DNA of 64,000 bases from Kineosporia succinea (GCF_030811555.1 NZ_JAUSQZ010000001.1:868001-932000), one strand, 5' to 3'; shown: positions 35,172 through 46,911, numbered from the stretch's first letter. Notes: generated by a model not told the origin, from the sequence alone. Numbers and translations are program-made.

Positions 35172-36491
35172 ATGAGCGGGTTCAACCGTACCCGTGCCGG
35201 TCTGCTGGTCACGGTTCTGCTCGGATGCTCGCTGGTGCTGGGCGTTCTGCCCGCTCAGGCCGTGGAGTCGCTGACCACGAAGATCCGGGTGACGGTCGCG
35301 AGCGACGTGGTGCGTGACGGCTACGACGGGATGTCCTCGGCCATCTCCGCGGTCATCGACGACCCCGACGGTTATCTCAGCACGCCGGCTCAGTACACGT
35401 ACGAGACGACGTTCAGCATGCGACAGCCCGACGGCACCTCCTCCCCCGTCGACCTGGCCGGCGACCTCAGTCGCTTCCGCACCGACGACGGCGTCGAGAC
35501 CTGGATGACCTACTACGGCGTCGACAGCATCGCAGCCGGCGAATACGCCCTGACGACCACCATCGCGGTCAGCCGAACCGACGGAACGCTGCTCGGGACC
35601 ATCACGGACACCACGCGATTCCTGGTGCGCGACCTCCCCCGCCTCACCCTCGCGATCACCCCGAAAGCCGCACTCAAGGGTGCTCCTCTGGCTGCGGTGG
35701 GGACGATGGGCGTGGCCGATCGCGCGCTCAGCCTCCAGTTCCGGTCGAAGGGCCGGCAGGGATGGACGACGGTCGCGAACCTGCGCACCGACAAGGCCGG
35801 CCGGGTGCGCAGCACGATCACGGCCACGGGGTCCGGGACGTTCCGGCTCCTCTACGCCGGCGACAAGACACTGACCGACGGCACCGCTTCGGCCGCGGTC
35901 AGCGTCACCGACCCGAAGGCCTGCACCGGTGTGCGCGGCTGCGAGATCGTCAAGCGCATCGACGTCGACGGGGACGGACGCTTCGATCAGGTGGGGATGG
36001 TCCGGTCCGGTAAGAAGCTGCAGTTCCGGGTACGCACCCGCACCGCTCTGCTGGTTCGGGACGACTCGGTGGACGAGGCGTGCTCACCCCGGTTCTGGGG
36101 ATCGGCCCGGGTGGACAGCGATCGGGGGAACGAGCTGGTGTACCTCACCTGCGCCGGCTCCGGTGCCGCCGCCTTTCGTGTGCTGGACTACGCCAAGGGC
36201 AAGCTGACGTGGCTGAACGCGCCGGGAGCGGATGTCGACTGGCACCTCGTGTACTCGATGAACACCTTCTCCGGCATCAGCCACACGTCGCGTGGCGCTG
36301 CCGCCTGCATCACGTACAGCTACGGGGAACGGCCCTCGGCGGGCAGGGCCTACCAGGCCACCCGCGTCAGCTACTGCGAGACCGACACCGGCTGGAAGCG
36401 GGGCAAGGTCACGAAGTTCACCGTCAAGAGCGCCAAGGCTGTGCGCAAGTGGTCGGGGTGGCACGTCCGGGGGCTGCCGAACAACGTGTGA
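35172..36491 (+). CDS. Secreted multidomain protein of unknown function
   Basis: 439 residues from ATG 35172 with GGAGG 6 nt upstream; the frame is open to 34746 inside the regulator. Signal peptide about 1-31 (LLVTVLLGCSLVLGVLPAQA). The mature part has a strand-rich region (about 35-160) and an Ig-like or bacterial-surface repeat (160-240, LTLAITPKAALKGAP...). A C-terminal region starts with CTGVRGCEIVKRIDVDGDGRFDQVGMV, an EF-hand-like DxDxDG calcium site typical of FG-GAP/VCBS-like secreted proteins. Likely extracellular; the ligand is unknown. Confidence 0.7.
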   Translation: MSGFNRTRAGLLVTVLLGCSLVLGVLPAQAVESLTTKIRVTVASDVVRDGYDGMSSAISAVIDDPDGYLSTPAQYTYETTFSMRQPDGTSSPVDLAGDLSRFRTDDGVETWMTYYGVDSIAAGEYALTTTIAVSRTDGTLLGTITDTTRFLVRDLPRLTLAITPKAALKGAPLAAVGTMGVADRALSLQFRSKGRQGWTTVANLRTDKAGRVRSTITATGSGTFRLLYAGDKTLTDGTASAAVSVTDPKACTGVRGCEIVKRIDVDGDGRFDQVGMVRSGKKLQFRVRTRTALLVRDDSVDEACSPRFWGSARVDSDRGNELVYLTCAGSGAAAFRVLDYAKGKLTWLNAPGADVDWHLVYSMNTFSGISHTSRGAAACITYSYGERPSAGRAYQATRVSYCETDTGWKRGKVTKFTVKSAKAVRKWSGWHVRGLPNNV

Positions 36492-36536
36492 TGTGGTCGT
36501 CCGGCAACGAGTAGCAACGTTGCCGAACGACCACAT
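36491..36536. terminator. Bidirectional hairpin terminator between convergent genes
   Basis: An 18-bp inverted repeat with one mismatch (36491-36508 with 36519-36536), starting at the stop codon of the secreted protein gene. The fusion gene on the minus strand ends 27 bp beyond. No long U-tract. Confidence 0.7.
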
Positions 36537-36563
36537 GCCGGGGGCCGAGATCACCCCCTGCCC

Positions 36564-39563
<3,000 letters not shown>

Positions 39564-39683
39564 GATGATCTCCGGATCGCGGTGAATACGCCGTACTTGC
39601 CTCCGTTGATACCACGTTCGGCCTGGTCATCCGGCCCTTGCTCATCACGGAATGCTCGCGATCGGCTCACGGTTGAGCTCTTC

Positions 39684-40022
39684 GTGAACGAGCGGAACCC
39701 GATCATCGACGAGAGCGCCCACGACATCTACCTCCATGCCCAGGCCCTTCTGGAGCTGGGCAAGCCCATCGACGCGGCCCGGATCGCCGCGCCGCTGGAG
39801 CAGCGTGACGAGCTGCCGGAGTCCTACCTCGAGCTGCTCGCCCGCGCGTACTTCAACACCGCCCAGCTGAACAACGCCGAGCGGGTGCTGCGCCGGCTCA
39901 TCGACACCTCGCCCACGAACGGCTGGGCGCACCGGATCCTGGCGCGCACCCTCGCCCGGCGCAAGCAAGACGTCGAGGCGGCGCGCTACCACCGCATCGC
40001 CGACGGCTTCGGGGTCGCCTGA
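39684..40022 (+). CDS. Small TPR-like protein
   Basis: 112 residues from GTG 39684; a longer reading from GTG 39582 would leave only 18 bp to the divergent fusion gene, so I prefer the shorter one. Helical repeats: DIYLHAQALLELGKPIDAARIAAPLEQ, ESYLELLARAYFNTAQLNNAERVLRRLID, and WAHRILARTLARRKQDVEAARYH, each in the helix-turn-helix length of TPR units. Probably a cytoplasmic protein-binding scaffold. Function unknown. A terminator follows. Confidence 0.75.
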   Translation: MNERNPIIDESAHDIYLHAQALLELGKPIDAARIAAPLEQRDELPESYLELLARAYFNTAQLNNAERVLRRLIDTSPTNGWAHRILARTLARRKQDVEAARYHRIADGFGVA

Positions 40023-40035
40023 GCCGAGCACGACC

Positions 40036-40070
40036 GTGAGGGCCGGATGCGTCCGGCCCTCACGCATTTT
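40036..40070 (+). terminator. Rho-independent terminator
   Basis: Perfect 12-bp inverted repeat (40036-40047 with 40052-40063, GTGAGGGCCGGA), loop TGCG, followed by GCATTTT. Confidence 0.88.
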
Positions 40071-40160
40071 GCCCGCGCCCCCGAGTAGAGGCCAGAACCT
40101 GACCGCTACCCCTGCGATGGTTCCTTCACCAGCAAGAACAGCCGTCGAAGGAGCAACACC

Positions 40161-40583
40161 ATGAGCGTCGTCACCACCGTGCACCTGAACTTCCGGGGCC
40201 AGGCCCGCGCGGCGCTGGAGTTCTACCAGTCCGTGTTCGGCGGGCACCTGACCCTGGTGACGCACGCCCAGTCGTACGGCACCACCGACCCGGCCGAGGT
40301 CGACCTGATCGGCTGGGGACAGGTGCAGTCGGAGAGGGGTTTTCACGTCATGGCGTATGACGTGCCGGCGGCCCGTGCGTACGAGCCGGGCATCGACCCG
40401 CTCTTCGTCTCACTGCGCGGCGACGACGAGACCGAACTTCGCGGCTACTGGGACGCCCTGGCCAAGGACGCCACGATCAAGGCTCCGCTGGAGCCCTCCG
40501 GCTGGTCACCGCTCTACGGCATGCTCACCGACGCGTTCGGCGTCACCTGGGTTCTCGACATCGCGGTGGCCTACAACGGCTGA
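40161..40583 (+). CDS. VOC-family (PhnB/glyoxalase-like) protein
   Basis: 140 residues with GGAGCAAC before the ATG. A single VOC-fold module of the PhnB type: HLNFRGQARAALEFYQSVFGG at the N-terminus and YGMLTDAFGVTWVLDIA at the C-terminus. PhnB-like proteins are small metal-binding-fold proteins of the glyoxalase/bleomycin-resistance superfamily; most have unknown substrates, and the fold is often non-catalytic. Isolated gene with terminators on both sides. Confidence 0.85.
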   Translation: MSVVTTVHLNFRGQARAALEFYQSVFGGHLTLVTHAQSYGTTDPAEVDLIGWGQVQSERGFHVMAYDVPAARAYEPGIDPLFVSLRGDDETELRGYWDALAKDATIKAPLEPSGWSPLYGMLTDAFGVTWVLDIAVAYNG

Positions 40584-40589
40584 CGAGGA

Positions 40590-40621
40590 ACCCGTCCCGC
40601 GGTGTCTCCCGCGGGACGGGT
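40590..40621. terminator. Bidirectional hairpin terminator
   Basis: Perfect 13-bp inverted repeat (40590-40602 with 40609-40621), loop TGTCTC, between the convergent VOC gene and the sigma-associated operon. Confidence 0.8.
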
Positions 40622-40631
40622 CGCGCCCCGG

Positions 40632-41219
40632 TCATCCCCCGAAAGCCTCGCCGTAGAGCTCGGTCAGCGACGGCGAGACCACTCCGCTGTACCCGCAGCC
40701 CTTGACGACCCCGTCTTCGACCGCGACCAGGTACGCCGCACCGACCTCGAAACTGGTTCCGCCGAGCAGAACTTCGGTGGCGCCACTGGTCTGGGCGACC
40801 TGGAGCTCATCGACCGCGGACCCCGCGAAGGTGCGGGTCACCCTCAAGGTGACCGCGTCGTCGTCAATGCTCGAAACCGTTGCCTCGACCGCCAACTCGG
40901 CCGCTTCCAGACCTTCGGCCGTGGGCGGCGGGCACTTGGCCTCGGCCCCCGAGGAGCCCGCACTCACACGAGCGACGACCGGTGGAGTTTCCACGTCAGG
41001 ACTTCCCTTCAGCCCGGCGAAAATACCCACGGCAGCGGCGGCCACCAGAATGGACGCGGCGGCCGGCTTCCATCCGCTGCGGCGCCTCGGAGCGGTGGGC
41101 GCCCCCACGTCGAGCTGTGCCTTCGCGAGCAGACCCGAGACCTCACGCTGCGCCAGCGGCCGCAACGAGGCTGCCGGATCGGCGCGGCGCATCTGGTCCC
41201 GCAGGTCGTCGTCGTTCAC
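40632..41219 (-). CDS. Sigma-associated single-pass membrane protein
   Basis: 195 residues. Cytoplasmic N-terminus (about 1-50, DDDLRDQMRRADPAASLRP, the usual start of actinobacterial sigma-linked membrane proteins), a membrane segment at about 53-70, and an outside domain of about 90 residues with two cysteines. The start overlaps the sigma gene stop by 4 bp. The outside domain (VTLRVTRTFAG ... YGEAFG) is alignable with that of the lipoprotein upstream in this operon. Probably anti-sigma or sensor for the ECF factor next door. Confidence 0.75.
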   Translation of the reverse strand: MNDDDLRDQMRRADPAASLRPLAQREVSGLLAKAQLDVGAPTAPRRRSGWKPAAASILVAAAAVGIFAGLKGSPDVETPPVVARVSAGSSGAEAKCPPPTAEGLEAAELAVEATVSSIDDDAVTLRVTRTFAGSAVDELQVAQTSGATEVLLGGTSFEVGAAYLVAVEDGVVKGCGYSGVVSPSLTELYGEAFGG

Positions 41220-41737
41220 GGCAGCCTCCTCCCGGTCGTGGTGTCACTCGATTCCAGCGCCTCGCGCAGCTTTTCGCGCGCGCGGTGCAGCCGGACGGTC
41301 GCGGCGTTCGCCGAGATGCCCAGCACCTGGGCGATCTCGGCGGGCGCCAGTTCTTCCCAGGCCCACAGCCGCAGCAGTTCGGCGTCCTGCGGCCGCAGCC
41401 GGTTCAGGGCGGCGTTCACAACGGTGGACGCGTCGGTCTCGTTCGGCATCCCCACCTGCGGACGCGGCGGGTCGAGTCGGGCGATCCGGCCCAGCAGGCG
41501 GTTGTGCCGGTACCGGGAGCGTTCGGCATTGGCCAGGCAGTTGCGCGCGACGCCGTACGCCCACGGCAACGGCTCGGCCGGGATCTCGTCGAGCCGGCGC
41601 CAGCACACCAGCAGGGTCTCGGCCAGCACGTCCTCGGCGGTCGCGGCATCGGTGCGCCGAGCCAGGAAGCGGCGCAACGGCTCGATCAGCGGCGGCGCCA
41701 GGCCCTCGAACCGCGCCTCGCGCGTCACTGCTTCCAC
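41216..41737 (-). CDS. ECF-type sigma-70 factor
   Basis: 173 residues. Region 2 at about 20-75 (LRRFLARRTDAATAEDVLAETLLVCWRRL), region 4 at about 110-160 (LRPQDAELLRLWAWEELAPAEIAQVLGISANAATVRLHRAREKLREAL). It lies between a lipoprotein and a membrane protein that share a domain, in one minus-strand operon (62 bp from the first, 4-bp overlap with the last). This suggests a cell-envelope signal response. Confidence 0.88.
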   Translation of the reverse strand: MEAVTREARFEGLAPPLIEPLRRFLARRTDAATAEDVLAETLLVCWRRLDEIPAEPLPWAYGVARNCLANAERSRYRHNRLLGRIARLDPPRPQVGMPNETDASTVVNAALNRLRPQDAELLRLWAWEELAPAEIAQVLGISANAATVRLHRAREKLREALESSDTTTGRRLP

Positions 41738-41798
41738 GACTCCCCTGTGTCCGGCGTCAACCGGATCCTTTCATCTCCCTCGACCTCTCCCGGACGTC

Positions 41799-42350
41799 CT
41801 ACTTCTCGAACGTCCCGAACGCCAGGTCGTAGCTCTCCTTCAGCGAGCTGTCCCGCGTCGGGCCGCTCAGGCAGTCCTGCATCTGCCCGTCCCTCGCGGT
41901 GATGAAGAAGCTCGCCCCCTCGGTGAACGTCGGTGCCTCGGACATCCCGTCGTGCGACTGCAGGCGCACCGTCTTCCCCGGCTTCCCGCGGAAGGCGTCG
42001 GTGACCCGGACGGTGACCACCCCGTCCACCATTGACGTGACCTTGCCCCGGAACGAGAGCTCGGCCTCGAGCAGGTACTTCTGCTGCACGGGACGCACGC
42101 ACTTGGCGGCGGCTCCCCCGTAGGTCAGCGTGGTGCCGGCCTGCTCCTCCTGCGTGGCCTGGGCGGTGCTCGGGCTGGTGCTCGGGGTGGTGTTCGGGCT
42201 GGCGCTCGGGCTGGGTACGGCGCTGGTGGTGACGCTGGTGGTGGCGGTCGCGCTGGTGCTGCCGGCGGTCTCGGTCGTGCTCGTGCTTCCACCACAGGCG
42301 ATCAGGGTCAGGCCGAGGGCCAGGGCGCCGACGACGAGTACGGATTTCAT
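41799..42350 (-). CDS. Lipoprotein with domain shared with the sigma-linked membrane protein
   Basis: 183 residues. Lipobox at about 16-19 (LIAC), a Ser/Thr/Pro-rich stalk (about 20-70), then a domain containing two cysteines (KCVRP, DCLSGP) and the pattern VVTVRVTDAFRGKPGKTV, GASFFITARDG and SLKESYDLAFGTF. This is alignable with the membrane protein two genes downstream. First gene of the ECF operon. Probably the outer-facing partner or ligand sensor of the pathway. Confidence 0.75.
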   Translation of the reverse strand: MKSVLVVGALALGLTLIACGGSTSTTETAGSTSATATTSVTTSAVPSPSASPNTTPSTSPSTAQATQEEQAGTTLTYGGAAAKCVRPVQQKYLLEAELSFRGKVTSMVDGVVTVRVTDAFRGKPGKTVRLQSHDGMSEAPTFTEGASFFITARDGQMQDCLSGPTRDSSLKESYDLAFGTFEK

Positions 42351-42637
42351 GGTGACCTCTCACCTCGGGTGCGACTGTCACCTGTATGTGTCCGGACGAG
42401 GCGCGGGTCTTTCAGGGAGGGGACGGGAGTTTGTCTCTGGAAATGGCCGGACGATGCGTCACGTCCGGACCCCGGAACGTCATGGATCGTCTGCCCATCT
42501 CATCAACGAATAGGCCCTTCCTCCCGGAGTCCCCGTCGCGGGCGCGTTAGGCCTTTCGATCTGCGCACCGCTGAACGAGGTCAACCTCCGAGACCTGGCG
42601 GGCGAAGAGAAACCCGACGACTTCGGGGGAGACGGTC

Positions 42638-43639
42638 ATGAGCGGTGAGGACACGACGTCGGTGGGCAGCCGGCGCCGCGCCGAACTGGTCGACAGGATC
42701 GGCACCGAGCTGCTGTCCGTTCCCTCGACCGACGCCGCGCGCGCCCGCCTGGCCGGCTGGACCACGATGAGCGACCTGGTCACCGCCACCCCCGGACTGC
42801 GGGCGGTGCGTCTGGCCAGGACCGTGGCCGGATTCGGTTTCGGGCCCTGGCTGGGGTCGTTCCCGCAGACGCCGGCCTCGGTGACCCTGCCGTCCAGCGC
42901 CGACGCCGACATCACCGCCGTGCACGAGATGCTCGACTTCGCCGCCGGCGAGCCCTGCGCCTGGACGATGATCACCTACCCGACGGTGGCGCCGGAGGTC
43001 ACACTGGCGCTGGGGCATCCGGTGGAGCTGGATCCGGAGGTCGTACTCACCGCGCGCAGCATCCTCAACCAGGTGATGCTGGCCTACCGCAACAGCCTGG
43101 TGCACGACGAGCTGGACGCGACCACCCGCACCGAGGCCCTGACCCAGCTGGCGAACCGCACCGTCTTCACCGCCGTGATCGCCGAGCTGCTCGAGGTGCC
43201 GAGCCCGGGCGACCTGACCCTGCTGCTGCTGGACCTCGACGACTTCACCGCGCTGAACGACCGTTTCGGCCACGCCGCGGGTGACGACCTGCTCGTGCGG
43301 GTGGCGGAGCTGCTGCGCAAGATCGTGCCACCGAACGACCTGGTCGCACGGATGGGACCGGACGAGTTCGCGGTGCTGCTGCCCGGAATCACGGTGGACA
43401 AGGCCTCGCGCATCGCCGAGCGCGTCGTCTCGGCGGTGACCTCGCTCGAGGTGCCCGGATTCGTGGCCGGGAGCTGCGCGGCGGTGATCGGGATCGCCGA
43501 GGAGACCGATCTGACGTCCGTTCTGGCCCAGGCCGATTCCGCCCTCGGGGCCGCGAAGTCCCGCGGGCGCAATCAGGTGGAGACGATCGCGGCGCGGCCA
43601 CGACAGGAAGGGCCCAGCCGCCAGAAGATCGACGACTGA
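42638..43639 (+). CDS. Degenerate GGDEF-domain protein
   Basis: 333 residues from ATG 42638, with GGGGAG about 8 nt upstream. The N-terminal region (1-155) has no recognised sensor domain. The GGDEF domain (about 160-320) keeps DLDDFTALNDRFGHAAGDDLL, but the signature loop is GPDEF (240-244), with Pro instead of the second Gly. That change usually abolishes diguanylate cyclase activity, so it may be a c-di-GMP or GTP sensor or a pseudo-enzyme. No membrane segment is seen. It stands alone between convergent neighbours. Confidence 0.8.
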   Translation: MSGEDTTSVGSRRRAELVDRIGTELLSVPSTDAARARLAGWTTMSDLVTATPGLRAVRLARTVAGFGFGPWLGSFPQTPASVTLPSSADADITAVHEMLDFAAGEPCAWTMITYPTVAPEVTLALGHPVELDPEVVLTARSILNQVMLAYRNSLVHDELDATTRTEALTQLANRTVFTAVIAELLEVPSPGDLTLLLLDLDDFTALNDRFGHAAGDDLLVRVAELLRKIVPPNDLVARMGPDEFAVLLPGITVDKASRIAERVVSAVTSLEVPGFVAGSCAAVIGIAEETDLTSVLAQADSALGAAKSRGRNQVETIAARPRQEGPSRQKIDD

Positions 43640-43661
43640 GCCCTTGTCATGAGCGCTGGTG

Positions 43662-43925
43662 TCAGCGGTGGGACCGCCGCGTCCACGCCGGGGCGAGGAG
43701 AGCGATCAGGACGGCCGCGGCCGCGACCTGGAAGATGTGACGGATCCAGTCGATGCCGCCGGTGTTGCCGACCCCCAGCGCGACGGCCAGGGCGTTGCCG
43801 ATGACGGCGCCGACGATGCCCAGCACGATCGTCAGCCAGATCGGGATGTCCTGTCGCCCGGGAAGAATCAGCCGTGCGACCGCCCCGATGATGAGACCGG
43901 CGATGATGGCCCAGATGAACGACAT
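43662..43925 (-). CDS. GlsB/YeaQ/YmgE-family stress membrane protein
   Basis: 87 residues with three hydrophobic segments and the family pattern IIAGLIIGAVARLILPGRQDIPI, GIVGAVIGNALA and a Gly-Ile-Asp-Trp-Ile helix. This is the transglycosylase-associated small membrane family found in many bacteria and linked to stress. Function is not defined. GAAGGGCACGAAGC precedes the ATG. It is convergent with the GGDEF gene (22 bp). Confidence 0.88.
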   Translation of the reverse strand: MSFIWAIIAGLIIGAVARLILPGRQDIPIWLTIVLGIVGAVIGNALAVALGVGNTGGIDWIRHIFQVAAAAVLIALLAPAWTRRSHR

Positions 43926-44228
43926 GCTTCGTGCCCTTCGGTACGGAGAGTACGGAGAATTCAGCGGGATCGGAGCGTTCGGTGCTCCTGCTCGATCACC
44001 ATGACTGCTTGATCACCACGACCGTAACGGGAGCGGCCGGGCTCCGCATCCGGACGAACGCGACTTCGCCTGCCGCACAGTCGTTCAGCGCAGATTCAGG
44101 TTGGGTCGGGACAATGCGCGACGGTCGTCGCGATCGGAGTCGTGATCGATCTTCACTCGATCGGCTGTATGCAGGGCCCCGGGGGCGCTCTACGTTGACG
44201 CGCCCTCTGGAGAAAGAAGAACCCGGAC

Positions 44229-44390
44229 ATGGACATCATGCTCGTCCTCGCGCTGCTCGGCGTGCTCTTCGTCGTGGCCGTCGCCCTGAGCGTGCTGCGC
44301 AAGCTGCTCCTGGCCCTGCTGCTGTTCGCCGTGCTCGTCGTCGCGGGTGTCTCCGTCGCACTGGACCATTTCGACGTCATCCACCTCTGA
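44229..44390 (+). CDS. Small membrane protein (53 residues)
   Basis: 53 residues from ATG 44229, GGAGAAAGAAG about 8 nt upstream. Almost wholly hydrophobic with two helices split by LRK (residues about 23-25), ending in a short acidic/His tail. No family recognised. High GC3 supports coding. Confidence 0.6.
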   Translation: MDIMLVLALLGVLFVVAVALSVLRKLLLALLLFAVLVVAGVSVALDHFDVIHL

Positions 44391-44505
44391 CATATCCCGT
44401 GCCACACAGACGAGAGTTCGTCGTCCCTTCGGTGCATTGCCCCCTCGACAACGTCGTCACTAGGGTCTTCGACTGTTTGAGAACATCGAGACCACGGGGG
44501 TTTTC

Positions 44506-44850
44506 ATGGCACTCTTCGCGTTCCAGCAGCACAGCGGCCCGGGCGAGTTCATCTTCGAGCTCACCGACGAGGGCAAGATCAGCAAGGCCCGCAAGATCCT
44601 CAGCGGCGACGAGACCAGCGAGGTCCACGTGATGGGCCGGTTCCGCAAGCAGCGCAAGGACTACAACCCGCACTTCAGCTACCACCTCGACCCGGACACG
44701 GTGGTCTTCTTCTCGTACGCGATCGAGGTGTGCGACGCCAACATGAACTATGTGGAAGACCACCTCGACGAGGCCGGCGGCGCCTTCCTCCCGGGCGCAT
44801 ACTGGTGCCCGTGGGACTCCCGGCTGGTGCGCGAGGTGACACCGGCCTGA
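44506..44850 (+). CDS. BP74-like small protein
   Basis: 114 residues, no signal peptide. Pattern ELTDEGKISKARKILSGDETSEVHVMG, then YNPHFSYHLDPDTVVFF, IEVCDANMNYVEDHLDEAGGAFLPG and a final WCPWDSRLVREV. I recall this as the BP74 N-terminal-domain family, found in actinobacteria and fungi, with unknown function. Its cluster of Asp and Glu may bind metal. A strong terminator follows. Confidence 0.65.
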   Translation: MALFAFQQHSGPGEFIFELTDEGKISKARKILSGDETSEVHVMGRFRKQRKDYNPHFSYHLDPDTVVFFSYAIEVCDANMNYVEDHLDEAGGAFLPGAYWCPWDSRLVREVTPA

Positions 44851-44855
44851 CCTTC

Positions 44856-44901
44856 CGGCCGGGGTGGCACGATACGGTTACCCTTGCCACCCCGGCCGTT
44901 T
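44856..44901 (+). terminator. Rho-independent terminator
   Basis: Perfect 14-bp inverted repeat (44856-44869 with 44885-44898, CGGCCGGGGTGGCA) followed by TTT. Confidence 0.88.
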
Positions 44902-44932
44902 CGGACGGCCTTCGTCGCGGACCGTGCAGGAA

Positions 44933-45493
44933 TCAGGCCGCGTCGGTCATCTCGCCGTTGAACCTGAGCGTGCCGGCCCAGTGCCGGTCCGCCCCCTCGC
45001 TGCCCGGCCGGTACCAGACCAGCCGGAACCGGGTGCCGGGCGCCAGACTCGGCACCAGCACGCGGGTCTGACCCGCCGCCGTGAAACAGGCCGGAGCGCC
45101 GATCGGCACGGCCTCGTTGCCGGCCCACAGCACCCCGACGCACACCCCGCCGTCGGCAGGCGGATCGTCGAGCGTGAGGGACACCGAGGTTCTCTCGGCC
45201 GTCGTCGCGATCTGCGTGCCCAGGGTCTGCGGCCCGCGGTCTCCGTCGGCACCCGGCTCCGTGAGGCCCTGCACCGGATGTGCCCTCTCCACCGGCACCG
45301 TGGGCGCCCGCCCGGAGGGCCGCCGCTCGCCGAGGTACCCGGCGAGCCAGAGCGTGGTGACGCCCAGTCCGACGGCGGTCACGGCGACCGCGAAGTACTG
45401 CAGCTGAACCGGGATCACGGGCCGGCGGCCCGTGTTCGCGGTGAAGAGGTCGTCGGAGTCGTTCGGGTCGGCAGGCTGGTCGGAGCCTCCCAT
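44933..45493 (-). CDS. Single-pass membrane protein of unknown function
   Basis: 186 residues from ATG 45493 with GGGGGAAG 6 nt upstream; longer to 45541 possible. Cytoplasmic acidic N-terminus, membrane segment at about 32-53, and an outside region of about 130 residues with two cysteines. No family recognised. Convergent with the BP74-like gene and divergent from the HlyD-like gene. Confidence 0.65.
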   Translation of the reverse strand: MGGSDQPADPNDSDDLFTANTGRRPVIPVQLQYFAVAVTAVGLGVTTLWLAGYLGERRPSGRAPTVPVERAHPVQGLTEPGADGDRGPQTLGTQIATTAERTSVSLTLDDPPADGGVCVGVLWAGNEAVPIGAPACFTAAGQTRVLVPSLAPGTRFRLVWYRPGSEGADRHWAGTLRFNGEMTDAA

Positions 45494-45797
45494 GTCTTCC
45501 CCCGTGATGTAGAGCAACGCTTCGCACGTAGTGCAGCACATGCCACCCTCCCGCGCCGACGACGCGCACGTCCGGGTGCAGCCCCGGTGTCCGCCGCCAC
45601 CTCACGCTGCACGCCAGGCCCCACCGCCGCACCCGCACCGAAGCGACGTCGCAGCACCCCGGAAGCATCCCCGAATCGGTCAATTGCTTCGTCACCGACG
45701 AAAGGGACTACGGGGAAGCAAGTTTCTTCTGAGTAGGCCGGTCCTGGGCGTACTGTCCGTCGCGATCCGGCATCCGACGCATCCGACGAGGTGAGCC
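45494..45797. promoter_or_regulatory. Divergent region with an inverted repeat
   Basis: 304 bp, no gene seen. TTGCTTC at 45684-45690 and GAAGCAA at 45715-45721 form an inverted repeat around an inner CGTC-ACC-GACG hairpin, possibly a regulatory site for the HlyD-like gene. Confidence 0.35.
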
Positions 45798-46871
45798 ATG
45801 ACCACGCCCCACGGCCGCACCGCGGCCCTGCTCGGCCTCGCCGTCGTCGTGGCCCTCACCGGCTGGCTCGCCCTGCACCACCTCGTCGGCTCGTCCGCCC
45901 ACGCCACCGGGGCCGACGGCCCACGCGTCACCACCGTCACCAGCGGCCCCTTCTCCATCGGCCTGAGCCTGAAGGCCAGCGTCACCCGCCAGGATCCGCA
46001 CGACGTCAGCACCGGCGGCCGCGACATCGAGTGGTCGGTCCACGACGGCGAGCAGGTCTACCGCGGTCAGGTCCTGGGCCGCAGCCGGGTGAGCCCGGCG
46101 GCTCAGCGGTTGCGGGCACGGCTCGAGGACGCGCGTCGCGACCGGGCCACCCAACGAGACCTCGCGGTGCTCGAGCTGGCCGACGCCGACCGCGACATCC
46201 GCACCGTGCGGCGGAACCTGCGGCACGTCGACGGCCCCGGGCGCACGAACGCGGAGGAGGCCGTCGACGCGGCCCGGGACGCCCGCCGCAAGCTCGTGAT
46301 CCGGCTGAACCAGGACGACGCCGAGAGCACCGACGCGATCGGCACGCTCACCCGGCGGCTCGCGCAGGCCCGGCAGCGTCACCGGGTCGTCGCCCCGAGG
46401 ACCGGCATCTTCCGGATGGTCGGCGAGCGCCCCGTCGTCACCGCCGACCAGTACACGATGACCGCCGCCCTCGCTCCCGAAGAGGCCTATCGGGCGCGGC
46501 TTCTCGAGAGTGACAGTGCCCTGTCGGGGCAGGTCCGGATCCCGGCCGGGCCCACCGACTTCACCTGTGCCTCCGTGAGCATCGCGCACGCCGGCCAGAA
46601 CTCCGACCCGGCCCGCGCCGTCTGTGTGGTGCCGCGACAAGTCAGGCTGGTCCACGACCTGCAAGGCACTCTGGAGGTGACGCTTTGGCACTCGGACTCG
46701 CAGCTGCTCCTCGACGCCGCGGCGATTGAGGACTACGACCCGGCCAGGCAGATCGGTTACGTGACCCTGGCCGGGTCGTCCGCGCGTCAGCGCATCACGG
46801 CCGGCCCGAGCGACGGTGAGCAGGTGGTCGTGCTCGACGGCCTGCGTGAGGGTGATCAGGTGCAGTCTTGA
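45798..46871 (+). CDS. HlyD/membrane-fusion-like periplasmic adaptor
   Basis: 357 residues. An N-terminal anchor (about 8-33), a beta-barrel/lipoyl-like entry (TSGPFSIGLSLKASVTR ... VHDGEQVYRGQVLGR), a long coiled-coil arm (about 98-200, RLRARLEDARRDRATQRD ... LTRRLAQARQRH), a return lipoyl strand (VVAPRTGIFRMVG), and C-terminal barrel strands. This is the architecture of efflux adaptor proteins, which bridge an inner-membrane pump. No ABC or RND pump is adjacent, so it is orphaned in this window. Confidence 0.8.
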   Translation: MTTPHGRTAALLGLAVVVALTGWLALHHLVGSSAHATGADGPRVTTVTSGPFSIGLSLKASVTRQDPHDVSTGGRDIEWSVHDGEQVYRGQVLGRSRVSPAAQRLRARLEDARRDRATQRDLAVLELADADRDIRTVRRNLRHVDGPGRTNAEEAVDAARDARRKLVIRLNQDDAESTDAIGTLTRRLAQARQRHRVVAPRTGIFRMVGERPVVTADQYTMTAALAPEEAYRARLLESDSALSGQVRIPAGPTDFTCASVSIAHAGQNSDPARAVCVVPRQVRLVHDLQGTLEVTLWHSDSQLLLDAAAIEDYDPARQIGYVTLAGSSARQRITAGPSDGEQVVVLDGLREGDQVQS

Positions 46872-46911
46872 TCAACAGGCGTGCGCACAGCCGGTGCCCT
46901 AGGCATGAGCC

